A stretch of 5,276 nt of DNA from Armatimonadota bacterium (GTDB lineage: Bacteria; Armatimonadota; Fimbriimonadia; Fimbriimonadales; Fimbriimonadaceae), in contig JAEYWW010000318.1 of NCBI GenBank assembly GCA_023428805.1, positions 1 to 5,276 on the forward strand, read 5' to 3'. The notes beneath the pieces were generated by a model. The model did not search any database, was not told the DNA's origin, and was given only the letters and a program-made list of their open reading frames with translations. The position numbers were made by a program, and so were the translations under genes. Below, piece after piece: positions 1 to 5,120 of this stretch. Each line of letters opens with the position of its first letter. The stretch's first letter is position 1.

Positions 1-193
1 CCACAATCATCAACGACTTGGTCTCGAAGACCAGTTTGAGTCCAAGAGCCATCGTGATCAGGCCGATCGCGCTGAGGGCGATCACCTGCAGCTTCGGCGG
101 CAGCAATCCGCCCAGCCAAAGCCCCAACAGGCTCCCCGCAAGCACGGTCGCGGTGTTCAAAAGCGTCCCGCGCAGGGGCAGTTGGGCCAGCAC
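1..193 (-). CDS. DUF554 family membrane protein, N-terminal part (cut by window edge)
   Basis: The minus strand reads a hydrophobic N-terminus of 64 codons that runs off the left edge. The start is a GTG at 193. A TAA lies in frame four codons upstream (stop, then CTT CGG GGC GTG), so the start cannot be earlier at any common start codon. The segment LPLRGTLLNTATVLAGSLLG followed by LWLGGLLPPKLQ and then LSAIGLITMALGLKL matches the typical opening of DUF554 (E. coli YqgA, B. subtilis YdfK type): a G-T-L-hN motif, a glycine-rich first membrane helix, a P-K-L turn and a second helix. The family consists of inner-membrane proteins with several helices and no established biochemical function. No good Shine-Dalgarno sequence is visible before the GTG. 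The gene is head to head with the tRNA, with 41 bases between them. The family call rests on remembered motif layout, since only the N-terminus is present. Confidence 0.72.
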   Translation of the reverse strand, partial: MLAQLPLRGTLLNTATVLAGSLLGLWLGGLLPPKLQVIALSAIGLITMALGLKLVFETKSLMIV

Positions 194-234
194 GCCCCGA
201 AGTTACCCGCCCACCGGGTATCTTCACGTTCCGC

Positions 235-321
235 GCCGGGATGGCGGAATGGTAGACGCGGCGGTCTCAAAAACCGTTGAGCCAAAAACTCGTGCGGGTT
301 CGAGTCCCGCTCCCGGCACCA
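235..321 (+). tRNA. tRNA-Leu (anticodon CAA), CCA encoded
   Basis: A complete class II tRNA folds here. The acceptor stem is 235-241 (GCCGGGA) with 311-317 (TCCCGGC). The D arm has stem 244-246/257-259 and a loop holding GGTAG. The anticodon stem is 261-265/273-277 with loop CTCAAAA at 266-272, giving anticodon CAA at 268-270, which reads UUG. A long variable arm (about 278-293, GAG/CTC stem) is typical of leucine tRNAs. The T stem is 294-298/306-310 with loop TTCGAGT at 299-305. The discriminator base is A318, as expected for leucine, and CCA is encoded at 319-321. The closing pair of the anticodon stem, G261-T277, is a wobble pair. A TATCTT at 219-224 lies at a suitable distance to be a -10 box, but no matching -35 is seen. 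The next feature is a minus-strand gene ending 21 bases downstream. Confidence 0.97.
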
Positions 322-342
322 GCAGCTTTGTTTGCGATGCGG

Positions 343-891
343 CTAGATCGCCCAGCCTTCGAGGATCTTCGTCGAGGCGAACCAAGCTCCCTTCTCGCGG
401 CGGCACTCTGCGGAAACGGTCATGCCGTCTCCTATCCGGTCGAGTGTGAACACGAAGTCCACGGCGTCGGCTGACCGCCTCTTCATGCCCACCAGCACCA
501 CGGTGGCCCGACAATTCGGAAACCTCTTGTTCCAATCAGTCCAATCACCCCGGTAGGATGGCCGCAACCGCGTCACCTCTTCCTTCGGAACGTATTCAAA
601 ATCGGCAGACTTCCCCGAGCCAGTCAGGGGACGGGGCGCATTGATCCGCAGCGTTTTCTGAAGCCAGCTCCGGGGGCTCCCATTCATGGGGTCGGTTTCT
701 GCAAGAAGCACGTAGGAATCCTGGCTGCTGGGAGCATCATCCATCTGGCTCACCGTCAAGACCGACCGCAGGAGGGCCTGTTCTTCCGATGAACTCAGGT
801 GGACGGGCTGAGTCTGAACTCCGATCCAACCCACGGCAGCCAAACCAAGCGCCACAGCAAGCAGGACCAGGATTCCAACCCAGCGCTTCAC
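343..891 (-). CDS. Unrecognised membrane-anchored or exported protein, 182 aa
   Basis: I do not recognise this family with confidence. Residues 4-24 form one hydrophobic helix after MKRW, so the protein is either anchored by its N-terminus or exported, with about 155 residues outside the cytoplasm. The soluble part has two cysteines (127 and 163) that could form a disulfide. It ends with a pattern of W-x-x-F-P (about 120-125), a beta-rich stretch, then G-A-W-F-A and a final W. This resembles small secreted proteins in which strands alternate with a late 'G-x-W' strand, but that is only a fold-level impression. The start is GTG at 891, chosen because it places the hydrophobic helix at the N-terminus and overlaps the upstream stop (GTGA, 888-891), which suggests coupled translation with the gene before it. 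The ribosome site is weak (GGTGG about 7 bases upstream). The 3' end converges on the tRNA with no clear terminator between them. Confidence 0.75.
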   Translation of the reverse strand: MKRWVGILVLLAVALGLAAVGWIGVQTQPVHLSSSEEQALLRSVLTVSQMDDAPSSQDSYVLLAETDPMNGSPRSWLQKTLRINAPRPLTGSGKSADFEYVPKEEVTRLRPSYRGDWTDWNKRFPNCRATVVLVGMKRRSADAVDFVFTLDRIGDGMTVSAECRREKGAWFASTKILEGWAI

Positions 892-1202
892 GAAGAATCC
901 ACCACACCCTCGAAGGGGTCGCCATCTCCCGCTGGCAACCCTATCTGACGAGCATACTCCCGGATCGAGTTGACTCTTTTAAAGAGCGAGGGATGGTGCG
1001 CCATCGCCTGATCCCAGCGATTTAATTCCGCAGGGGTCTCGTTGCAATAGGTCACCCGCGCCAGAGCCCGTACAACCAAATCGGCATCCTGCGTGAAGTC
1101 CACCGCAAAACGAGTCGGCGGATGGGAAGAGCAAGGTGCGAGAACCCAAATGTGAGAACCCAAGTGTGTGCCCGGGGTGCATCCCCGATTTGCTACCCAC
1201 AT
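888..1202 (-). CDS. Small unrecognised protein; start uncertain
   Basis: The last 65-70 residues look like a real protein: a helical segment containing LVVRALARVTYCNETPAEL, then a tryptophan and HHPSLFKRV, then REYARQIGLP. I do not recognise a family. The stop overlaps the next start by four bases (GTGA), which supports a real two-gene unit. The 5' end is the problem. The frame stays open to 1319, but the residues before about 1103 look non-coding and the DNA there holds a 14-bp tandem repeat and a 14-bp inverted repeat. I chose the ATG at 1202 (104 aa) because GGGGAGG at 1214-1220 lies upstream, although its spacing (about 11 bases) is longer than ideal. A GTG at 1103 (71 aa) would give only the convincing part but has no ribosome site. 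A third possibility is that an inserted element replaced the original 5' end, leaving a truncated gene. Confidence 0.45.
   Translation of the reverse strand: MWVANRGCTPGTHLGSHIWVLAPCSSHPPTRFAVDFTQDADLVVRALARVTYCNETPAELNRWDQAMAHHPSLFKRVNSIREYARQIGLPAGDGDPFEGVVDSS
1137..1164. repeat. 14-bp tandem repeat, two copies
   Basis: TGCGAGAACCCAAA (1137-1150) is followed directly by TGTGAGAACCCAAG (1151-1164), with 12 of 14 bases identical. The unit length is not a multiple of three, so a duplication here would shift any reading frame across it. This argues that the DNA upstream of the minus-strand gene's convincing region is non-coding or disturbed. Confidence 0.75.
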
Positions 1203-1255
1203 GTGGTCAATGACCTCCCCTCCCTGCTCTGCATGGCTGCTGGGATACACCCCGG
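1172..1255. repeat. 14-bp inverted repeat flanking a 56-base spacer
   Basis: The left arm CCGGGGTGCATCCC (1172-1185) and right arm GGGATACACCCCGG (1242-1255) are reverse complements except for one position. In a minus-strand transcript that position becomes a G-U pair, so the RNA stem would be fully paired. The left arm forms most of a second, smaller hairpin (CGGGG/CCCCG, 1173-1187), and the spacer holds a 10-bp perfect palindrome, CCACATGTGG at 1197-1206. The candidate ribosome site (1214-1220) and ATG (1202) of the minus-strand gene lie inside the loop. It may be a small dispersed palindromic element or a structured leader; the sequence alone does not decide. Confidence 0.7.
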
Positions 1256-1496
1256 TTGCCTGACACTCTCGTTTCACTCCCAAAACAATCACCAATCCGC
1301 CGCACTCGAACCTACCCACTTCATACTAGACCCTGGAAGAGGCTCCAGCAAAAAGAGGATGCACAAATCTCAATGTGGCCGCCCAGTGAGACTCTGAATC
1401 ATATAGTCCAAACCCGCCTTTTTCCAACTTTTCCTAGATCAAGCGTTACTCTTTGGGCCGTCAATAGTCGTATCCTATAGACACGAGGCGTTTTGA
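1203..1496. other. Intergenic region between divergent genes, no gene seen
   Basis: About 294 bases lie between the candidate start of the minus-strand pair and the PrcB-like gene. Open frames here are short, have no family signature and overlap in several frames. The left part contains half of the inverted repeat ending at 1255. The right part (about 1320-1480) is visibly more A/T-rich than the flanking genes and must contain the promoter of the plus-strand gene and probably that of the minus-strand pair. A small dyad, CTGGA/TCCAG, lies within 1330-1350. I could not identify a promoter with well-matched -35 and -10 boxes on either strand. Confidence 0.6.
1485..1488 (+). promoter_or_regulatory. 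Ribosome binding site of the PrcB-like gene
   Basis: GAGG at 1485-1488 lies eight bases before the ATG at 1497. It fixes that start, which also places the signal peptide at the very N-terminus. Confidence 0.75.
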
Positions 1497-2153
1497 ATGA
1501 AGAAGTTGTTTGCCATCCTGGCGGCGGCGGTGGCGGCTTTTGCCGTGGCCCAGACTCCGCCGAGTTCGCTTCCGAACCAGTTCGGCCCCACCGTGGTCTG
1601 GCGGACCATCGCCATCGGCGACGGATCGGCCATTACCCAGCCCGAGGCGAAGATGATCTCCAGCCAGCGGTCCTGGGAGAAGTATTACCGCGCCATGGCC
1701 GGCGTGCCCGAGGGCGAGAAGATCAACATCCCGAATGTTGCCGACTGGCAGAACGAAGATGTGATGGTCATCCATGTGGGCCAGCGCAGCAATGCGGGCC
1801 ACAGCGTCTACGTTGAAACCATCGAGCGGACGATGAGCCACTACTACGACATCAAAGTCGTGGTCCAGGAGCCGCCGCGAGGCGCGATGACCGCCCAGGT
1901 CATGATCTCCCCCTACGTCGTGATCGCCATCAAGAAGACCACCGGCACCCCCCGCGTCTTCTACCGAACCAGCACCCAATCAACCTATGTGATCTCGGGC
2001 GGATGCGGATGCGGCAGCAAGCCGATCATCATGGTCGGCGCAGGCGGCAAAGTGATTCCACTCGGCGAAACCGGGGGCAAATGCTCCAAGTGCGGCAAGG
2101 AGATCAGCAACGGCTCCCCTCCAGGAAACGGACGCAATAGCGGCAACAACTAA
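1497..2153 (+). CDS. Exported PrcB-domain protein with four-cysteine C-terminal tail
   Basis: The product has 218 residues. Residues 1-19 are a classical Sec signal peptide: MKK, a hydrophobic core, and cleavage after AVA before Q19. A region around 53-90 has the 'S-x-x-x-W ... P ... D-W/F' layout that precedes PrcB C-terminal domains (PF14343). Residues 89-146 match the domain core: VMVIHVGQRSNAGHSVYV, a strand with a run of valines (KVVVQEPP), and the hallmark SPYVVIAI near 138-145. In this family, named after a subunit of the treponemal dentilisin protease complex, the domain is found in secreted or lipid-anchored proteins and probably assists protein interactions; no enzyme activity is established. 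The glycine pair usual before the tyrosine strand ('GGY') reads A-G-H here. The tail is unusual: C170-G-C172 and C196-S-K-C199 could form a zinc-binding or disulfide knot, followed by a low-complexity G/N/S end. The gene is monocistronic, with a strong hairpin just after its stop. Confidence 0.85.
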   Translation: MKKLFAILAAAVAAFAVAQTPPSSLPNQFGPTVVWRTIAIGDGSAITQPEAKMISSQRSWEKYYRAMAGVPEGEKINIPNVADWQNEDVMVIHVGQRSNAGHSVYVETIERTMSHYYDIKVVVQEPPRGAMTAQVMISPYVVIAIKKTTGTPRVFYRTSTQSTYVISGGCGCGSKPIIMVGAGGKVIPLGETGGKCSKCGKEISNGSPPGNGRNSGNN

Positions 2154-2156
2154 GCA

Positions 2157-2187
2157 AGAATGGCCTCCCTCAAAGGGAGGCCATTCT
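2157..2187. terminator. Strong bidirectional hairpin between convergent genes
   Basis: AGAATGGCCTCCCT (2157-2170) and AGGGAGGCCATTCT (2174-2187) form a perfect 14-bp stem with a three-base CAA loop. It begins four bases after the plus-strand stop (2151-2153) and touches the last base of the minus-strand stop (TGA, 2189-2187). The position between two convergent genes strongly suggests a shared terminator. No good T-run follows on either strand, so it may act as a stem-only terminator or protect 3' ends. Confidence 0.85.
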
Positions 2188-2651
2188 CAGTTAATTCGAA
2201 GCTCCTCGATGGTCGTCTCCCCTTCGAGGGAAAGCTTGTAAAGATAGTTCCATTCGACACCGAACTCATCTCCCACAAGTTCCTTTCGAGACCATGTTTG
2301 AATCTTTCTGTAGCTTCGGTCTAGTTCTACATCTTCCCTGCCCCATTGCCCGCGACGATTGACCAACAACTTCAACCGCACATTGCCATCCTTCTCGGAG
2401 GGTGAGATCAAATATGAGGTCAATGCTGGCCCCTTCTTTCGCATCCAGGGGTCTGGAGCTAAGCAACCAGTCAGAAGCAAAGCTGACTTCGCTTTGGCGT
2501 CTGTAAAATATCGTCTCCACTCCCACTCACGAAAAGCGACGAGTGAACCCAATGCGACGGCGAAGATGACCGGCGAAAGCAACGCGAAGCCAAGCCACAC
2601 TTTCCAAGACGGCCGCGTGATTTTCTGATCTTGCTGAACATCGTTGTCCAT
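2187..2651 (-). CDS. Unrecognised single-TM protein, 154 aa
   Basis: I do not recognise this family. The short polar N-terminus (about 17 residues) is followed by one membrane helix, roughly residues 18-40 (VWLGFALLSPVIFAVALGSL). Charged residues R-E-W-E-W-R-R come directly after it, then a soluble domain of about 105 residues that looks beta-rich in its second half (RLKLLVNRRGQW, VELDRSY, NYLYKLSL). A single cysteine (63) lies just beyond the membrane region. The start at 2651 (ATG, MDNDVQQ) was preferred to an upstream ATG at 3005, because the extension would run antisense through the start of the PilC-type gene and reads as its mirror. The ribosome site is weak. The gene diverges from the PilC-type gene with only 24 bases between them, and its base composition looks less G/C-rich than that neighbour. 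In size and layout (one helix, then a small domain) it resembles the protein at 343-891, but I see no clear sequence similarity. Confidence 0.7.
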   Translation of the reverse strand: MDNDVQQDQKITRPSWKVWLGFALLSPVIFAVALGSLVAFREWEWRRYFTDAKAKSALLLTGCLAPDPWMRKKGPALTSYLISPSEKDGNVRLKLLVNRRGQWGREDVELDRSYRKIQTWSRKELVGDEFGVEWNYLYKLSLEGETTIEELRIN

Positions 2652-2664
2652 CTTTAGGTATGAA

Positions 2665-2668
2665 GAGG
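2665..2668 (+). promoter_or_regulatory. Ribosome binding site of the PilC-type gene
   Basis: GAGG within GAAGAGGA lies seven bases before the ATG at 2676 and supports that start. It falls in the 24-base gap between the divergent genes, so the promoter must lie inside the first part of the minus-strand gene. Confidence 0.75.
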
Positions 2669-2675
2669 ATACAGG

Positions 2676-3902
2676 ATGCCGGTCTTTCAATACAGCGCAG
2701 TCAATGTGAATGGGCAGGTTGAGCGGGGATTGCTGCAGGGCGTCTCGCTGGAAAGCGTCGCCGCCAAGCTCACGGAGCGCGGCATGACCGTCCAGGAGAT
2801 CGCCGTCGCTCCCAATGCGGGTGATCCCCTCGCCGAACAGGCCGCTCCGAGGTTTGAACCCCGCTCCAAAATCCAGACCGAAGTCATCGGCCCCGTCATC
2901 AAGCTCGTCAGCCTCGCCGACCTGCAGTTCTTCTTCCGCCAGCTCAGCACAATGCTCGAAGCAGGCATCAACCCAGCGCAGACCCTCGAAACAATCGGAC
3001 GCCAATCACAAAGCGGGCAGCTCCGCGAAATCCTCGGGGAAGCCAAGACGATGGTCACCGCCGGGCATCCGATGAGCGCGGCTTTCCAGCGCTATCCCGA
3101 AGTCTTCACCCCCTTGATGATGAGCCTCGTGCGGGCGGGCGAGCGAGGTGGATTTCTGCCCAAGGCCGCCGCCGATCTGAGCGAATATATCCGCGAAGAA
3201 ATCGAGCTTCGCAATCTGATCAAGCGAGAGACCGCCTACCCCAAGATGGTCATCGCGGCCTCGATCTTCATTATTCTTGGCACCAACGCCATCCTCGGCA
3301 TGATCGCGCCGAGCGCCGGGGGGCTCTCTTCCCCGCTCACCACGCCCGCAAACTGGCTCTGCCTCGGCCCGCTGCTGCTCGGCATCTTCCTCTTCGTCAA
3401 ATTCGGCCTGCGAAACCAGCAGATTCAACGAAACTGGCAGATGTTCCTTCAATCACTTCCCGGCTTTGGCGGCATGGTTCATGGCTTTGCGATGGCGAAG
3501 TTTGGGCGGGCGTTCAGCGCGCTCTACAAAGGTGGAGTGCCTCTCCCCGAGGCCGTGACCCTCGCCGCCGATTCCTGCGGCAGTGAGTACACACGCGAAA
3601 AAATCTATCCTGCGGCAAAGATGCTGGAGGATGGAGGCGGAATCACGGACTCCTTCGCCTCGACCGGAGCCTTCAGCGCCATCGTCCTCGACATGACCCG
3701 CACGGGCGAGATGACCGGCAACCTCGACCAGATGCTCATCAAGGTCGCTGAATATTACGAAGACGAGGGCAAGACCAAGGCGAAGCAGTGGGCGACTTTC
3801 TTCGGCGTCTTCGTCTTCCTCTGCGTCGCGGTCTACGTCGGCTTCATCGTGGTGACATTCTTCATGGGCTACGCATCAGGAGTTTCGCAGGCTACTCAGT
3901 GA
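2676..3902 (+). CDS. Type II secretion system F / PilC-type inner-membrane platform protein
   Basis: The 408-residue product is close to the family's usual length of about 400. The N-terminus MPVFQYSAVNVNGQVERG and the following 'A-x-x-L-x-x-x-G' segment are typical of PilC/GspF, which open with F-x-Y-x-A-x-x-x-x-G. Two T2SSF domains follow. The first, about 82-207, contains FFFRQLSTMLEAGINPAQTL and the RAGERGG signature at 153-159. The second, about 272-393, contains F-x-R-x-F-x-A-L-Y-x-G-G-V-P-L and TGEMTGNLDQML at 343-354. Membrane helices lie near 191-212, 225-243 and 374-397. The protein sits in the inner membrane, where it binds the assembly ATPase and drives pilin or pseudopilin polymerisation in type IV pili or type II secretion. 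Family membership is clear; which machine it serves is not, because no ATPase, pilin or secretin gene lies in the window. The stop shares a base with the next gene's start, so the two are very likely co-translated. Confidence 0.95.
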   Translation: MPVFQYSAVNVNGQVERGLLQGVSLESVAAKLTERGMTVQEIAVAPNAGDPLAEQAAPRFEPRSKIQTEVIGPVIKLVSLADLQFFFRQLSTMLEAGINPAQTLETIGRQSQSGQLREILGEAKTMVTAGHPMSAAFQRYPEVFTPLMMSLVRAGERGGFLPKAAADLSEYIREEIELRNLIKRETAYPKMVIAASIFIILGTNAILGMIAPSAGGLSSPLTTPANWLCLGPLLLGIFLFVKFGLRNQQIQRNWQMFLQSLPGFGGMVHGFAMAKFGRAFSALYKGGVPLPEAVTLAADSCGSEYTREKIYPAAKMLEDGGGITDSFASTGAFSAIVLDMTRTGEMTGNLDQMLIKVAEYYEDEGKTKAKQWATFFGVFVFLCVAVYVGFIVVTFFMGYASGVSQATQ

Positions 3903-3904
3903 TG
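3900..3904 (+). promoter_or_regulatory. TGATG stop/start overlap (translational coupling)
   Basis: The TGA of the PilC-type gene (3900-3902) shares its last base with the ATG of the J-domain gene (3902-3904). Ribosomes ending the first gene can re-start directly on the second. This also decides the second gene's start, because the J domain begins immediately after this ATG, and the longer open frame back to 3788 would only overlap the PilC reading frame. Confidence 0.85.
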
Positions 3905-5029
3905 CAGGACCACTACAAAGTCCTCGGCGTCCGTCGAAAAGCCACTCCGGCGGAGATCAAAGCCGCATTCCGCGAGCTTGCGCGCCAGAATCATCCCGAC
4001 GTCGCGGGCGAGGCCAATAAGGATCAGTTCATCGCGATCAAGGAAGCCTACGAAGTCCTTTCCGATCCCGAACGACGCTCGAGCTTCGACGCCGCGCTCA
4101 CCTACACCGAAACCATCGCCCGCCAGCGAGAGCAGGCCGAGGCCGCCCGCGCCCAATCGCAGGGATCGCGCCAGCAGTATTTCCAGACCGACCCCGAGCC
4201 AAGAAAGACAGCGCAGGCCGCCGAACACCGCGTCACTTCTGCCGACATGCTCCGCATGACGACTCTCTTCAACCAGGGAAGACTGCGGGAGGCGGAGACA
4301 AAGGCGAACGAAATCCTGGAAATCGACCCCCGCTCGCCCCTCGCCCTCGCCGTCATCGCCGACCTCGCCCGCACACGCGGCGACATCGTCAAGGCCGCGA
4401 AATACTACGGACTCGCCGCCCAATATGCCCCCGAGAACGAAATCTATCTCAAGCGGCACACCGAGATGCTCGACGCGATGGGCAAGCCCGCCGACGGAGC
4501 CCCCCGCGCCGCCGCCAAACAGACACAGCCGAACCAGACCCCTCTCACCGTCGCTGCGTTCCTCGAGATCGCGATGGTGGTTTATGTGGTGCTCGCCCGG
4601 GAGACGCCCGCGCTGCCGATGCTCGCTCCCATTTCGACCTGGACCATTTCGCTCATCTCGATGCTCTCACTCAGCGGAGTCGTGCTGGGAGCGTGTCTAT
4701 CAGCCTCCAATGCCCTCGGGCGATTCTCCGTCGCGAATGGCTCGACCATCGCAAAGGTTCCTCCCGGCGTCGCGCTCATGTTCATCGCGCTTTTCAATTT
4801 TTGGGCCGCGATCCTGATCTATCTCCTGATCGGCCTGACCCAGAAGGCGATGAACTCCTCGATCACCAAACTCGCATCAGCCTGCGCGGCCACGGTCGTT
4901 CTCTTCGCCTGCGCCAGCCTTCTCAAGTCGCCCAACGCGGCCCTCCAAACCCTCGCCTGGGGAGGAAATCTCGTCTATCTCGGTGGAATTCTCGGCTGGC
5001 TCGCCGCCGATTCTCTCAAGCCCAGATAA
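3902..5029 (+). CDS. J-domain (DnaJ-like) membrane protein with TPR-like segment and five TM helices
   Basis: The product has 375 residues. Residues 3-64 are a full J domain: DHYKVLGV, helix II ending in the catalytic HPD motif at 31-33, and helix III with F-I-A-I-K-E-A-Y-E-V-L-S-D-P. There is no glycine/phenylalanine region and no zinc-finger repeats, so it is a class III J-protein, not DnaJ itself. Residues 65-110 are a Q/A/R-rich charged linker. Residues 117-183 form two TPR-like helix pairs (FNQGRLREAETKANEILEIDP, then GDIVKAAKYYGLAAQYAPEN). After a polar linker come five predicted membrane helices near 215-233, 245-268, 288-312, 322-341 and 350-368. The J domain and TPR part should face the cytoplasm, where J domains stimulate the ATPase of DnaK-type Hsp70; the TPR region may hold a client. 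Coupling to the PilC-type gene suggests a role at that machine, which is inference. I know of no named family with this exact layout. Confidence 0.9.
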   Translation: MQDHYKVLGVRRKATPAEIKAAFRELARQNHPDVAGEANKDQFIAIKEAYEVLSDPERRSSFDAALTYTETIARQREQAEAARAQSQGSRQQYFQTDPEPRKTAQAAEHRVTSADMLRMTTLFNQGRLREAETKANEILEIDPRSPLALAVIADLARTRGDIVKAAKYYGLAAQYAPENEIYLKRHTEMLDAMGKPADGAPRAAAKQTQPNQTPLTVAAFLEIAMVVYVVLARETPALPMLAPISTWTISLISMLSLSGVVLGACLSASNALGRFSVANGSTIAKVPPGVALMFIALFNFWAAILIYLLIGLTQKAMNSSITKLASACAATVVLFACASLLKSPNAALQTLAWGGNLVYLGGILGWLAADSLKPR

Positions 5030-5052
5030 GTTCCTTCTCCCATGTGGCCTGC

Positions 5053-5085
5053 TCTGTGCCCTCTCCGGAATTTGTCTGGCACAGA
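5053..5085. terminator. Possible terminator hairpin after the J-domain gene
   Basis: TCTGTGCC (5053-5060) and GGCACAGA (5078-5085) form a perfect 8-bp stem with a 17-base loop, 23 bases after the stop codon. No T-run follows, so termination is possible but not shown. It may instead be part of the structured repeat region that follows. Confidence 0.4.
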
Positions 5086-5120
5086 ACACGACGCAGACGA
5101 ATCAGCGGGCTCAGGTCCCT

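Noticed and set aside
18..449. Plus-strand open frame running through the tRNA and the DUF554 start
   Set aside because: It is antisense to DUF554 and crosses the tRNA, so it is a chance frame.
1304..1312. GGTTCGAGT on the minus strand, identical to the T-loop region of the tRNA-Leu
   Set aside because: The flanks do not form a T stem and no other tRNA parts or longer match to the tRNA 3' end are present, so it is not supported as a tRNA remnant or attachment site.
1453..1481. Candidate promoter TTGGGC, 17-base spacer, TATAGA before the PrcB-like gene
   Set aside because: Spacing is ideal but the transcript would start at about 1488, inside the ribosome binding site, and the -35 box matches consensus poorly.
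2652..3005. N-terminal extension of the minus-strand single-TM protein to a start at 3005
   Set aside because: The added residues are the antisense of the PilC-type N-terminus and look like a mirror frame; the ATG at 2651 places the membrane helix near the N-terminus.
3788..3901. Longer start for the J-domain protein at 3788
   Set aside because: The extension is an arginine/leucine-rich out-of-frame reading of the PilC-type C-terminus; J domains begin right at the 3902 start and the TGATG overlap supports it.
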